DNA of 64,000 bases from Nordella sp. HKS 07 (GCF_011046735.1 NZ_CP049258.1:3490001-3554000); one strand, 5' to 3'. Shown: positions 38,818-49,598, numbered from the stretch's first letter. The notes: generated by a model not told the origin, from the sequence alone. Made by a program: numbers and translations.

Positions 38818-39165
38818 CTAATCCTCGTCATCGTCCTTGACCGAAGGCGCCACGGGGCCCTTGCCGCCCAGCACTTCCTCGGCCTGTTTGCTCTTTGAGA
38901 GCCGCATCACATTGACGACCCCCGCAGCGATCCCGAACGGCATGAGGGCCAGCATGACCCACGGCGCCGTACCGAAATATTTGTCCGCCATCCAGCCAAG
39001 GCCCATGCACACGGCGAGACCGACGAAAAGCTCGGTCACCGCGCGCATTGCGAGGCCCGCCGCCGATCCCTCGGTCTTGTCGGGCCCTTGAGCTTCCTTG
39101 CGCTGGTTCAGACTGGTGTCCAGTCGCTTTCCCAAGTCCTTGAGCCGGTCATCTGATTTGCTCAT
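38818..39165 (-). CDS. atpI: ATP synthase-associated AtpI-like protein
   Basis: A 115-residue protein with two membrane helices (AVTELFVGLAVCMGLGWMADKYF and WVMLALMPFGIAAGVVNVMRL) in an AtpI/AtpZ pattern and an acidic C-terminus. AtpI is thought to help assemble the c ring. The ATG at 39165 (MSKSDDRLKDLGKRLD) is preceded by AGGA and fits the family; an upstream frame to 39240 lacks support. First gene of the F0 operon. Confidence 0.9.
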   Translation of the reverse strand: MSKSDDRLKDLGKRLDTSLNQRKEAQGPDKTEGSAAGLAMRAVTELFVGLAVCMGLGWMADKYFGTAPWVMLALMPFGIAAGVVNVMRLSKSKQAEEVLGGKGPVAPSVKDDDED

Positions 39166-39667
39166 GATCCTGCTCGAAAAAAAATGGTTGTCGCGGCTTG
39201 AACGTCCCTCAAAATCGCGCGCACCATAGAGTTTGGGCAAAAACGTGTCAAGGAATGCCTCGGTAATATAAGCCTTTGATTCTCATAAGCTTTCGACACC
39301 ACTTTAACGATGCGGCGATTCGCGCGGCGGGATTGTCGCCGCGCCGTCGCAAATCCGATTCCGCCTTATAGGAAGCCCGGGGGTGGTACGAAGGTCTGAA
39401 AGTCGCGCTCGATCAACTCGGTTCTGTTGCGCGGCGAGACCGTCATCCTCGACCGGCGGCTGACGTGACCTGCGGATATGGGCCGTCCCTGCAACCGGGC
39501 GCTTTCAAGGAGCTGCCTTCCCGTCAGGATTGACCATAGAGTCCTCCGGAATACTTTACAGCACGACCAAGCTTTGGCGGGAAGCGCCCTAGACGTGAAT
39601 TGCGCTACTGCGTAACGGTTGCAGGGCGTCTCGCTCGAATCGGCGCCGCGCCAAGAGGACCCCTGCG
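39166..39667. other. Intergenic region between atpI and the AmpG-like gene
   Basis: About 500 bp holding the divergent promoters. A minus-strand open stretch (about 39370-39560) has coding-like composition (for example LTGRQLLESARLQGRPIS) but no start codon or family I recognise; it may be a gene fragment. No other structure seen. Confidence 0.4.
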
Positions 39668-41053
39668 ATGGTTGAAACCGTTGCCGCGAAGAAGGACTGG
39701 TGGTCGGCCGTCTCGGCCTATCTCACGCCGCGGATGCTCGTCATCCTGGCGATGGGGTTCGCCTCCGGCCTGCCGCTGCTGCTGACGCTCTCCACCCTGT
39801 CCTATTGGCTCTCCAAGCTCGGTGTCGACAAGACCACCATCGGCCTCTTCGCGCTCGTCGGCACGCCATACACCTTCAAGTTCCTGTGGTCTCCGATCAT
39901 GGACCAGGTGCCGCTGCCGGTCCTGACGCGGCTCCTGGGGCGAAGGCGCAGCTGGCTCCTAGTGACGCAGGTGCTCCTGGCGGTCGCGATCTTCGCCATG
40001 GGACAGGTTGACCCGCGGGTCGATCCGTGGACGACCGCGCTCATCGCCGTCATCGTCGCCTTTCTGTCCGCCAGCCAGGACATCGTCATCGACGCCTATC
40101 GCATCGAATTTCTGCCTAAGGACGAGCAGGGCCATGGCGCCGCCGCCACCCAGATCGGCTATCGCTTCGGGCTGCTGCTGGCCGGCGCCGGCGCCGTCGG
40201 CCTGTCGGACTTCTATTCCTGGTCGGTGGTGTTCGGTGTGCTCAGCGCCGCGATGGTTGCCTCCGCGGTGCTGACCTTGCTCATACCCGAACCCAAGGGC
40301 GCGATGGCGCACGGCAAGCGCGACTATGCCCAGTGGGTCAAGGAATCGGTCATCGCACCCTTCGCCGATTTCACCAGCCGCACCGGCTGGGTCGTCATCC
40401 TGCTCTTCGTGCTGTTCTACAAATTCGGTGACGCGCTGGGCGGCACGATGGCCAATCCTTTCTATGTGGAGATGGGTTATACCGGATTGGAGATTGCCAG
40501 CATCAGCAAGGTCTGGGGCGTGTGGATGACGATCGTCGGCGCCGTCATCGGCGGCATCGCCGTGGCGCGCTGGGGCGTGTTCCGGGCGCTGCTCATCGGC
40601 GGCATCCTGCAGGCCGTCACCAATTTCGCTTTCGCCTATGTGGCGCTGCGTGGAGCAGAATACGGTCTCTGCGCCAGAGAGGCCTTGGCCGCCGATCCGA
40701 ATGCGGTCGTCAGCAACTTGTGCGCCGCCTATCGGCACGATCTCCCAGCCTTGGCGATCGCTATCACTGCCGACAATATCGCTGGCGGTGCCGCTGGCGC
40801 GGCGCTCATCGCGTATCTGTCGGGCCTGTGCAACGTCGCCTTCACGGCCACGCAATATGCCTTGCTCACCTCTTTCATGGCGCAGGGCCGCACCTGGCTG
40901 TCCTCGGGCAGCGGCTGGCTTGCCGACCACACCGACTGGTTCACGTTCTGGAGCTTGACGGCGTTCCTCGCTGTGCCCGGATTGTTGTTGCTGCTCTGGA
41001 TCATGCGGCTCTATCCGAGCGGCGCCGTCATCCAGCGTAATTCTTCGACATAG
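39668..41053 (+). CDS. AmpG-like MFS transporter (muropeptide permease family)
   Basis: A 461-residue transporter with about twelve to fourteen membrane helices. AmpG-type features: MGFASGLPLLLTLSTLSYWLSKLGVDKTTIGLFALVGTPYTFKFLWSP near the start, LGRRRSWLLVTQ after helix 4, and SASQDIVIDAYRIEFLP. AmpG imports anhydro-muropeptides for cell-wall recycling and can influence beta-lactamase induction. The stand-alone position gives no further hint. The ATG at 39668 follows AAGAGGA. Confidence 0.9.
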   Translation: MVETVAAKKDWWSAVSAYLTPRMLVILAMGFASGLPLLLTLSTLSYWLSKLGVDKTTIGLFALVGTPYTFKFLWSPIMDQVPLPVLTRLLGRRRSWLLVTQVLLAVAIFAMGQVDPRVDPWTTALIAVIVAFLSASQDIVIDAYRIEFLPKDEQGHGAAATQIGYRFGLLLAGAGAVGLSDFYSWSVVFGVLSAAMVASAVLTLLIPEPKGAMAHGKRDYAQWVKESVIAPFADFTSRTGWVVILLFVLFYKFGDALGGTMANPFYVEMGYTGLEIASISKVWGVWMTIVGAVIGGIAVARWGVFRALLIGGILQAVTNFAFAYVALRGAEYGLCAREALAADPNAVVSNLCAAYRHDLPALAIAITADNIAGGAAGAALIAYLSGLCNVAFTATQYALLTSFMAQGRTWLSSGSGWLADHTDWFTFWSLTAFLAVPGLLLLLWIMRLYPSGAVIQRNSST

Positions 41054-41202
41054 ATCATTTGGCCTTGTCAGGGGCTACCGTGAACAGGCGGCCGAGCGAT
41101 GCCGCCGGCCCTCACATCCACGCCCAGCGCGGTGAGGACGGCCCATACCCAATGGATGTCGAGTCGAGCACGGTGCAGCGGGCAGGGCGATCTAATGAGT
41201 GA

Positions 41203-44200
41203 TCAGCCCGCTTCCGCCACCAGTTGCTCGGCAGTCTGCAGGTCGACGGACACGAGCTGCGACACGCCGCGCTCCATCATGGTCACGCCGAACAGACGGT
41301 TCATGCGCGCCATGGTGAGCGGGTGATGGGTGATGATCAGGAAGCGCGTCTCGGTACGTTCCAGCATCGCGTCGAGCAGGTTGCAGAAGCGTTCGACATT
41401 GTGGTCGTCCAATGGCGCGTCGACTTCGTCCAGCACGCAGATCGGCGAGGGATTGGTGAGGAACACCGCGAAGATCAGCGACATCGCGGTGAGTGTCTGC
41501 TCGCCGCCCGAGAGCAGCGACAGCACCGTCGGCTTCTTGCCCGGCGGATTGGCCAGGATCTCGAGGCCGGCTTCCAGCGGGTCTTCCGATTCAATGAGCT
41601 GCAACTCGGCTTTGCCACCGCCGAACAAGGTAGTGAACAGCTGGCCGAAATTCTCGTTCACCGTCCCGAAGGCGTCGAGCAGGCGCTGGCGCCCCTCGCG
41701 ATTGAGGCTCTGGATGCCGCCGCGCAATTTGGCGATGGCCTGCACCACGTCGTCGCGCTCCTTGGTGAGCCCGTCGAGCTGCTTGGCGACTTCCTCGGCC
41801 TCTTCGTCGGCGCGCAGATTGACGCCGCCGAGGCGCTCGCGGTCTTCGCGCAGCGTATTGAGCTTGCGCTCGACCTCGTCGAGCGGCGGCATCTTGTCCT
41901 CTTCGAGGCCGGCCGTCTGGATGATTTCGCCGGGCGGGCAATGCAACGCTTCGGCGATGCGCCGCTCGCTCTCGCTATGGCGCTCGCGTGAGGATTCGAG
42001 CCTCGCCTCGAGGCGCGCATGATCCTCGCGCGCGCTCGATGCCTGGTCCTGCGTGGCGCGCAGGGCCTGGTCGGCGGCGCGCACGCTGTTCTCGGCCTCG
42101 GCAAGCGCGTCGGCGGCGGCTTTGCGCTCGCTTTCCGCCTCATGCAGCGTGTTCAAGAGCTTGAGGCGCTTGTCGGCGAAAGCCTGCGGCAGCTCGGCCA
42201 TCTCCGCCAGCGTCGCGCGGGTCTCCTCGACACGCCGTGCGAGAGTTTCAATCTGGGTGCCGGCGCGCCTGGCGCGCTCCTGCCATTGCGACTGCTCAGC
42301 GACGATCGCCTTGAGGCGCTCGGCGCGGTTCTGCGCCTCACGCTCGACACCGTCATGGCGGGCGCGCGCCTCGGCATAAACGGCACGTTCGCTGTTGACG
42401 CCGTCGCGATAGGCGCCGATCTCCTGGATAAGGCCGTCGAGTTCCGGCAATTCGGCGAGTTCGGCTTCGACGGCGGCGAGGCGCGACTGTGCTTCGAGGA
42501 GACTGGCCTCGACGCGGCGCTTGGCTTCATCGAGAGCGCCCGTCTGCTGTAGCCGCTCGGCCACTTGCCGCTCATGCTGGCTGAGCGCCCGGCGCGCCAC
42601 TTCGACCGCCGACGTGGCGGCCCGCCAGGCTTCACGGTGCTCGCGCTCGGCGCGCACGAAAGTCTCGACGGCGCCCTTGGCCTGTTCGGCCTGGAACCTG
42701 GCCTGCTCGGCGGCCTTCTGCGCTTCCACCATCTCGGCTTCGAGGGCGACCAGACGATTGCGCTCGGCAAGCCGCTTGGCGGCGGCGCTCGGCGCATCCG
42801 CTGCGGCGGTGAAGCCATCCCAGCGCCACACGTCGCCTTCGACGCTGACCAGGCGCTGCCCGGGCTTGAGCTCGCTTTGCAGGGCCTGGCCGAGTGCCCG
42901 GCTGACGATGCCGATATGCGAGAGGCGGCGTGCCAGGGCAGGCGGCGCGTCGACGAAACGGGTCAGAGGCTCGGCGCCGTCGGGCAAGGGATGGGATTCC
43001 GACAGGGGCGGCAGGCCGCGCCAATGCACGGGGGCCGCCTCGTCCGCCGAGGCGTCGATGTCCTCGCCGAGGGCCGCTCCAAGTGCGGTTTCATAGCCGC
43101 GCTGAACTTTAAGCGCATCGACCAGCGGCGGCCACAGATCGCCGTCATTGGCGCGCAGCAGGTTGCTCAGCGTGCGCACTTCGGTCGTAAGTTTTTCCGA
43201 GGCGCGGCGCGCATCCTCGAAAGCCTGCTTGGTGTCGGTCTCGTTCTGCCGGGCCTGACGCGATTGCGCTTCCGCCTCGTTGCTCGATTCTTCCGCCGCG
43301 GCGACCACCATCAAAGCGGTCTCGACCGCTTGCGCCAGCCTCTCGCCTTCCGAAGGTGGCGCGATCTGCGCCATCAGCGCCTGGAAGCGGGCCGCGGTTT
43401 CCTGGGCCTCGTGCTCGAAGCGGGTAATGCGCTGACGCTGCTCGTCGATGACGCGCTGCGCCGCGTTGCGCTTGGCGGTGAGGTCGGAGAGCCGCATATT
43501 GGCCTGGTCGAGCGCCTCCTGGGCGCGCGCAAGCGCCTCCGCCGCTTCCTGCAGCTTTTGCGCCGCCTCGGCCCGATGCTGGGCATCGCTTTCCTGGGCG
43601 ACGTTGAGCTCGGCCTCTTCGACGGCAAGGCGTTCGAGCACGCCGCTCGTGTCGTGGATCGTCTCTTCCTCGCGGGCGAGATCGGCCACCGCCTGGACGA
43701 GGCGGGCGTCGAGTTCCTTGCGCCGGCCTTCGGCGCGCTTTTCTTCCTCGTCGAGATTGGAGCGCTCGATGGTGAGTCGCTGCAGGACCGCGGCGCGCAC
43801 CGTCTCGTTCTCGCGCAAGCTCGGCAGCTTGTCGCCGAGATCGTCGCGATGACGCAGCGCCTCGGACGCGGCCTGGGTGTGTTCGGCGAGCACGCGGGTC
43901 GCCTCGTCGAGCGCCTTGGCGTCACGCTCGGCGTGCTCAACCGCATCCTTCCAGGCGAGATAGAGGCCTGTCGCTTCGAGCCTGCGGATATCGGCGGAAA
44001 GTGCCTTGTATTTCGCCGCCTGGCGGGCCTGACGCTTGAGGCCCGACAATTGCGTCTGCAATTGCCCGATCACGTCCTCGAGCCTGGCCACGTTCTGCTC
44101 GGCCGCCCTGAGCTTGAGCTCGGCCTCGTGCCGGCGGGTATGGAGGCCGGTGATGCCGGCCGCTTCTTCGAGGATGAGGCGGCGTGCCTGCGGCTTGGCG

Positions 44201-44661
44201 TTGATGATCTCGCCGATCTGGCCTTGCCGCACGAGCGCCGGCGAGCGAGCACCGGTCGAAACGTCGGCGAACAGCAATTGCACGTCGCGGGCGCGCACGT
44301 CGCGGCCGTTGATGCGATAGGCGGAGCCCGCTTCGCGCTCGATGCGGCGCCCGATTTCGAGCGTCTCATTGTCGTTGAACTGCGGCGGCGCGGTACGCTC
44401 GCTGTTGTCGAGCGTCACCAGGACTTCGGCCATGTTGCGGGCCGGGCGGTGGGTAGTGCCGGAGAAGATGACGTCGTCCATCCCGGACGCGCGCATGTTC
44501 TTGTAGGAACTCTCGCCCATCACCCAGCGCAAGGCTTCAAGCAGGTTGGACTTGCCGCAGCCATTGGGGCCGACGATGCCGGTCAAACCTCTTTCGATGA
44601 CCAGCTCCGTCGGTTCGACGAACGACTTGAAGCCCGAAAGCCTGAGCCGCGAGAACTTCAT
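41203..44661 (-). CDS. smc: Chromosome segregation protein SMC
   Basis: A 1152-residue condensin ATPase. Walker A GPNGCGKSN is at residues 31-39, the N-terminal MKFSRLRLSGFKSFVEPTEL is canonical, two long coiled-coil arms flank a hinge (about residues 500-640, including GYETALGAALGEDIDA), and the C-terminal head has LLSGGEQTLTAMSLIFA (signature) and ICVLDEVDAPLDDHNV (Walker B). It compacts and helps segregate replicated chromosomes with ScpAB. It is last in the dciA-dsbA-smc string. Confidence 0.98.
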   Translation of the reverse strand: MKFSRLRLSGFKSFVEPTELVIERGLTGIVGPNGCGKSNLLEALRWVMGESSYKNMRASGMDDVIFSGTTHRPARNMAEVLVTLDNSERTAPPQFNDNETLEIGRRIEREAGSAYRINGRDVRARDVQLLFADVSTGARSPALVRQGQIGEIINAKPQARRLILEEAAGITGLHTRRHEAELKLRAAEQNVARLEDVIGQLQTQLSGLKRQARQAAKYKALSADIRRLEATGLYLAWKDAVEHAERDAKALDEATRVLAEHTQAASEALRHRDDLGDKLPSLRENETVRAAVLQRLTIERSNLDEEEKRAEGRRKELDARLVQAVADLAREEETIHDTSGVLERLAVEEAELNVAQESDAQHRAEAAQKLQEAAEALARAQEALDQANMRLSDLTAKRNAAQRVIDEQRQRITRFEHEAQETAARFQALMAQIAPPSEGERLAQAVETALMVVAAAEESSNEAEAQSRQARQNETDTKQAFEDARRASEKLTTEVRTLSNLLRANDGDLWPPLVDALKVQRGYETALGAALGEDIDASADEAAPVHWRGLPPLSESHPLPDGAEPLTRFVDAPPALARRLSHIGIVSRALGQALQSELKPGQRLVSVEGDVWRWDGFTAAADAPSAAAKRLAERNRLVALEAEMVEAQKAAEQARFQAEQAKGAVETFVRAEREHREAWRAATSAVEVARRALSQHERQVAERLQQTGALDEAKRRVEASLLEAQSRLAAVEAELAELPELDGLIQEIGAYRDGVNSERAVYAEARARHDGVEREAQNRAERLKAIVAEQSQWQERARRAGTQIETLARRVEETRATLAEMAELPQAFADKRLKLLNTLHEAESERKAAADALAEAENSVRAADQALRATQDQASSAREDHARLEARLESSRERHSESERRIAEALHCPPGEIIQTAGLEEDKMPPLDEVERKLNTLREDRERLGGVNLRADEEAEEVAKQLDGLTKERDDVVQAIAKLRGGIQSLNREGRQRLLDAFGTVNENFGQLFTTLFGGGKAELQLIESEDPLEAGLEILANPPGKKPTVLSLLSGGEQTLTAMSLIFAVFLTNPSPICVLDEVDAPLDDHNVERFCNLLDAMLERTETRFLIITHHPLTMARMNRLFGVTMMERGVSQLVSVDLQTAEQLVAEAG

Positions 44662-44706
44662 AACCCCACCCCTTGCAGTCCAAAAAGCGGAAGCGGATGC
44701 CCGTCC

Positions 44707-45324
44707 TTAGAGGAGCGGGTCGATCCTCTTCCGGAATTCCTCGATTGACGTCTCGCCCTTGACCAGTTCGCCGTTGATGAAGAAGGTCGGAATCGAATCC
44801 ACCCCGAATTCCTTTTCCGCCTTGTCGCGCACCGCGAGAATGCCCTTGGCCACCTCTTCGTTCTTGAGGCAGGCGTCGAAGCTTTCCTTGGTGAAGCCGG
44901 CGAGCTGGGCGATCTTCTGCAGGCCCTCCAGCGGTGCGGCGAGCCAAGTCTCCTGCTGCTCGAAGAACATGTCCACCATCGGGAAATATTTGTCCTTGGG
45001 CGCGCAGCGGGCCAGCATAAAGGCGGCGAGCGCCGGCTGGTTGTGCGGGAACTCCCGGAAAATGAAGCGGATCTTGCCGGTGTCGATATATTCCTTCTTG
45101 AGATCCTGGAAGGTCGTCTTGAAGAAATTGGCGCAGTGCGGACAGGACGCCGAGGCATATTCGACGACCACGACCTTGGCGTTTTCGGGTCCCATGGCCA
45201 TTTCGCCGGAGGCCGGCGGCGCGTGCAGTGCGGCAATGTCGACGGCATGAGCGGTCGAGGCAAAGCCCGCGGAGGCGGCCAGCGCACTGGCCCCGAGAAT
45301 CAGTTGGCGGCGATCTAGGTACAT
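44707..45324 (-). CDS. DsbA-family periplasmic thiol-disulphide oxidoreductase
   Basis: A 205-residue exported thioredoxin-fold protein. The signal peptide starts MYLDRRQLILGASALAASAG (twin Arg; Tat export is possible) and is cut after AHA. The CPHC active site is at residues 61-64 in YASASCPHCANFF, and the cis-Pro loop is DSIPTFFINGE. It makes disulphides in exported proteins. The dciA-dsbA-smc order is common in Rhizobiales. Confidence 0.94.
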   Translation of the reverse strand: MYLDRRQLILGASALAASAGFASTAHAVDIAALHAPPASGEMAMGPENAKVVVVEYASASCPHCANFFKTTFQDLKKEYIDTGKIRFIFREFPHNQPALAAFMLARCAPKDKYFPMVDMFFEQQETWLAAPLEGLQKIAQLAGFTKESFDACLKNEEVAKGILAVRDKAEKEFGVDSIPTFFINGELVKGETSIEEFRKRIDPLL

Positions 45325-45367
45325 AATGGCTCCTGACTACTAGATATTGGGGGTTGTGACCAAGCGG

Positions 45368-45844
45368 TCATTTGGCCTGTGGAGAACGGGGGCTGAGCAC
45401 CCCTTTTCCCAGCCGATGGAGGGCCTCCTTCAAGGCCGGATCCGTTACTGTTTCGAGGCGGGATTCGAGCGCCTGGGCTACTGCCGGACGGAGGGGGGCG
45501 AGGGGCTTGCGGGCGGGTTTGCGGGGAGTGAGCGCCCCTTGCATGATCTTGACCGTGGCGATGGCGCCGTAACCGTAGAAGGCGTTGATGCGCTCGATGA
45601 TCCTGGGCGTCTCATGCTGGAGATCGAGACCGCGGCCGGGAACCACGCGGATCACCAGGGTGCCGCCCTGTTTGCGCGCATCGGCGGCGGCCCGCGGCCA
45701 TCTGATCCGCTCGGGCTCGCTCCATTGCGCGATGGCCTCGCCGACGATCGAGGGCCATTGCGTGATCAGGTCGGCATAGGCAAAACCGTAGCGGGCAAAG
45801 GCGGCGCGCGTCAGCGCGCGGAATTCCTTGTCGAGCGTTTGCAT
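45368..45844 (-). CDS. DUF721 / DciA-like protein
   Basis: A 158-residue protein with the DUF721 domain (YADLITQWPSIVGEAIAQWSEPERIRWP, then LVIRVVPGRGLDLQHETPRIIERINAFYGY). DciA proteins of this family act as loaders or operators of the replicative helicase DnaB where DnaC is absent, so that role is likely but untested here. The ATG at 45844 is used; an upstream ATG at 45880 is less consistent with homologues. It is divergent from mutY, with starts only 9 bp apart. Confidence 0.85.
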   Translation of the reverse strand: MQTLDKEFRALTRAAFARYGFAYADLITQWPSIVGEAIAQWSEPERIRWPRAAADARKQGGTLVIRVVPGRGLDLQHETPRIIERINAFYGYGAIATVKIMQGALTPRKPARKPLAPLRPAVAQALESRLETVTDPALKEALHRLGKGVLSPRSPQAK

Positions 45845-45853
45845 AGAGGGATC

Positions 45854-46930
45854 ATGTCGTCGCGAACCATGGCGGAACAAGGGCTTTCACCCATGCGTGA
45901 TGGGAAAATACACAGGCTTCTGGCCTGGTACGACCGTCATCGCCGCGACCTGCCCTGGCGCGCCCGACCCGGAGAGGCGCCCGATCCCTACCATGTCTGG
46001 TTGTCGGAGATCATGCTGCAGCAGACGACGGTGGCGACCGTCGGGAGCTATTACCGGAAGTTCCTCGATCTGTGGCCGACGGTCGAGGCGCTGGCGGCAG
46101 CGCCCCGCGAAGAGGTTCTCAAGGCTTGGGCGGGGCTTGGCTATTATGCCCGCGCCCGCAATCTCCATGCCTGCGCCAAGGTGGTGGCCGAGGAACTGGG
46201 CGGCCGCTTCCCCGATACCGAGGAGGGATTGCGCGCGCTTCCCGGCATCGGCCCCTATACGGCGGGCGCCATCGCCGCCATCGCTTTCGATCGCAAGGCG
46301 TCGGCGGTCGACGGCAATGTCGAACGGGTGATGGCGCGGCTTTACGCCATCGAGACGCCTCTGCCCGAAGCCAAGCCTGAAATCCGTGCGAGGGCGCTGG
46401 CGTTGGTGCCGGACCGGCGCGCCGGCGACTTCGCTCAGGCGCTGATGGATCTGGGCGCCACCATCTGCGCGCCGAAGCGGCTCAATTGCATGATCTGTCC
46501 GTGGTCGGAAGATTGCAGCGGGCGCAAAAGCGGCATCGCCGGCGAGCTGCCGCGCAAAAAGGAAAAGGCCGAGCGCCCGCGCCGCAAGGGCGTCGCCTTC
46601 TGGGTCGAACGGCAGGACGGCTGCGTGCTGCTGCGCGAACGCCCCGACAAGGGCCTGCTCGGAGGCATGATGGAAGTCCCGTCCACCGAATGGGCGGCCT
46701 CGGTCGCGCGGCCGGAAGCCGCAGCACCGCTCGCCGCGAAATGGACGAAGACCGGCAAGCGGATCGAGCACACATTCACTCACTTCCATCTTGAGCTCGA
46801 TATCTGGTCGGCCCTTGTGCCGGCCGATGCCCTTGTGCCGGACGGATCGGCGCGCTGGGTGCGCAAGAGCAAACTCGCCGGCGAGGCGCTGCCCAGCGTC
46901 ATGCGCAAGATCGTCGATCAGATGAGCTGA
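45854..46930 (+). CDS. mutY: A/G-specific adenine glycosylase
   Basis: A 358-residue base-excision enzyme that removes A opposite 8-oxoG. Helix-hairpin-helix LPGIGPYTAGAIAAIAF is followed by the catalytic Asp in SAVDGNVERV; WLSEIMLQQTTV is the family N-terminus. The 4Fe-4S ligands are CAPKRLNCMICPWSEDC (C-x6-C-x2-C-x5-C). The C-terminal MutT-like domain recognises 8-oxoG. GAGGG precedes the ATG at 45854. It converges directly with higA. Confidence 0.96.
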   Translation: MSSRTMAEQGLSPMRDGKIHRLLAWYDRHRRDLPWRARPGEAPDPYHVWLSEIMLQQTTVATVGSYYRKFLDLWPTVEALAAAPREEVLKAWAGLGYYARARNLHACAKVVAEELGGRFPDTEEGLRALPGIGPYTAGAIAAIAFDRKASAVDGNVERVMARLYAIETPLPEAKPEIRARALALVPDRRAGDFAQALMDLGATICAPKRLNCMICPWSEDCSGRKSGIAGELPRKKEKAERPRRKGVAFWVERQDGCVLLRERPDKGLLGGMMEVPSTEWAASVARPEAAAPLAAKWTKTGKRIEHTFTHFHLELDIWSALVPADALVPDGSARWVRKSKLAGEALPSVMRKIVDQMS

Positions 46931-47314
46931 TTACCGATTATCGAGGTGGTACGGCTTCAGGAGCACCTCGGCGGGAATGTTCCACTCCACTGAAAGTTTG
47001 TGCGCCATCTGCATCGTCAAAGGACGTTTGCGATTCAGAATCTCTGAAGCCCGCGAGCGAGATCCAATAAGTTCGCTCAAGTCCTTCTGCGTGTAGCCCG
47101 AGAGTTCCATTCTAAATTCGATTGCCTCGATCGGGTCGGTTGGTTCGATGGTCCAATGCTTGGCTTCGTAGGCTTCGATCAGGCTGGCCAGGACATCAAA
47201 GCGGTCCGCGTCCTCCGTCCCGGGTACGGGCTGATTTTCAAAGTAGCGCGCGATTTCGGCGAGCGCCCAATCATAGTCAGCCTCATTGCGTATCGCGCGG
47301 ACGTTCCTCATCAC
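46931..47314 (-). CDS. higA: Antitoxin HigA-like (HTH, XRE family)
   Basis: A 127-residue antitoxin. The C-terminal helix-turn-helix (MELSGYTQKDLSELIGSRSRASEILNRKRPLTMQMAHKLSVEWNIP) is the HigA DNA-binding domain, and the N-terminal ~60 residues (ADYDWALAEIARYFENQ) match the toxin-contacting part of the longer HigA class. It overlaps the toxin gene by 4 bp and is second in the operon, the usual higBA order. A palindromic operator lies upstream of higB. Confidence 0.9.
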   Translation of the reverse strand: MMRNVRAIRNEADYDWALAEIARYFENQPVPGTEDADRFDVLASLIEAYEAKHWTIEPTDPIEAIEFRMELSGYTQKDLSELIGSRSRASEILNRKRPLTMQMAHKLSVEWNIPAEVLLKPYHLDNR

Positions 47315-47607
47315 ACGGTCTCCGGATCGATGGCATCATACTCTGCATGCGTACCGACAAACTTGATCAAAACGCGTTTGAAGGCATAAGCAACATGCAC
47401 GACCAGTCTGTATTTATTGCCGCCTATATCGAAGATAAGGCGATTGTCTCCTACGAAGTCGACGGTCGCGCCGAACATCCGCTTCACATCGGCTGGCGTG
47501 TTCCAGCTTGCCTTGTCCACGACCTGATACCAGTTCCTCAGGGGAATCTCGGCCCGAAGATATCGTTCCCAGAACTGCTTCTGGGTCCGCTTGGCGATGA
47601 CCTGCAT
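47311..47607 (-). CDS. higB: Toxin HigB-like (RelE superfamily)
   Basis: A 98-residue mRNA interferase-type toxin: QFWERYLRAEIPLRNWYQVVDKASWNTPADVKRMFGA, VGDNRLIFDIGGNKYRLVVHVAYAFKRVLIKFVGTHAEYDAI. This is the HigB branch that pairs with longer HigA antitoxins; the basic RLVV and GTHAEYD residues correspond to the catalytic surface. The full length appears intact. Toxin precedes antitoxin, with a perfect inverted repeat 15 bp upstream of its ATG. Confidence 0.9.
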   Translation of the reverse strand: MQVIAKRTQKQFWERYLRAEIPLRNWYQVVDKASWNTPADVKRMFGATVDFVGDNRLIFDIGGNKYRLVVHVAYAFKRVLIKFVGTHAEYDAIDPETV

Positions 47608-47621
47608 CGCCTTATATAGGC

Positions 47622-47640
47622 TGTTCCCGATATGGGAACA
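47622..47640. promoter_or_regulatory. Probable HigA operator upstream of higBA
   Basis: TGTTCCC (47622-47628) and GGGAACA (47634-47640) are perfect inverted repeats around 5 bp. A TATATA-like -10 element (47612-47617) lies between the palindrome and the higB start, so bound HigA would block the promoter. Confidence 0.65.
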
Positions 47641-47693
47641 AGAGGCGCGCGCCTGCCTTTATCATGCTAAGGCAAGCGCCGCCTGGCCGGTGG

Positions 47694-48891
<1,198 letters not shown>

Positions 48892-48921
48892 TGAGTTCTG
48901 TTTTTCGGCTGCGTCTCGCGC

Positions 48922-49566
48922 TCAGGCGACGCGCGCCGTTGCAGTTTCGAACAGGATGCGGATGGGCTCGAAAGAGCGCCGGTGGTGCGCCGAGGGGCCC
49001 AGTCGCGACAGCGCTTCCTGGTGATCGGCCGTGCCATAGCCCTTGTGCTTGGCGAAGCCATAACCCGGACATTGCCGGTCGAGATCGATCATCATCCGGT
49101 CGCGTGTGACCTTGGCGATGATCGAGGCGGCGGCGATCGACAGGCATTTGCCGTCGCCTTCGATGACCGTCTCGGCCGGGCAGGTGAGCTTGGGCGCCCG
49201 GTTGCCGTCGACGAGAGCGAGAAGCGGCGCGCTGGCGAGCGCCGAAACCGCCTGGATCATCGCTGCATAGGTGGCCTGGAGGATATTGTCGCGATCGATC
49301 ACCGCGACATCGATAATGCCGATACCGACTTCCGCTCCGGCGAGGATGATATCGTAGAGCTCCTCACGCCTGGCGTGGGTGAGTTTCTTCGAATCATTGA
49401 TGCCTTGGGGCAGCGCTTCCGGATTGAGGATTACCGCGGCGGCGACCACCGGTCCCGCCCACGGCCCACGGCCGGCTTCATCGATGCCGGCGACGCGCGC
49501 GAAACCACGCGCGAAAGCCGAGCGCTCGAGGTCGAAATTGGGCAGGCTGGAATCGATTCGCACCAT
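48922..49566 (-). CDS. rnhB: Ribonuclease HII
   Basis: A 214-residue enzyme that nicks at single ribonucleotides in DNA. The catalytic acids are in GIDEAGRGPWAGPVVAAAV (DE pair), DGNRAP (Asp) and SIIAKVTRDRMMIDLD (Asp). GYGFAKHKGYGTADHQEAL and the C-terminal HHRRSFEPIR fit the bacterial type. It lies just upstream of ccrM in the same direction, a common alphaproteobacterial neighbour. The window also has rnhA. Confidence 0.96.
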   Translation of the reverse strand: MVRIDSSLPNFDLERSAFARGFARVAGIDEAGRGPWAGPVVAAAVILNPEALPQGINDSKKLTHARREELYDIILAGAEVGIGIIDVAVIDRDNILQATYAAMIQAVSALASAPLLALVDGNRAPKLTCPAETVIEGDGKCLSIAAASIIAKVTRDRMMIDLDRQCPGYGFAKHKGYGTADHQEALSRLGPSAHHRRSFEPIRILFETATARVA

Positions 49567-49598
49567 GCAGCCAATCTGGCTGCATCAGAAGGCTTTCG

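Noticed and set aside
39370-39560. A minus-strand coding-like stretch upstream of atpI
   Set aside because: No start codon, ribosome site or recognisable family; may be a gene fragment, but cannot be supported.
42565-44748. A 727-codon plus-strand open frame opposite smc
   Set aside because: Antisense shadow caused by GC-rich codon bias; the minus strand encodes an unmistakable SMC protein.
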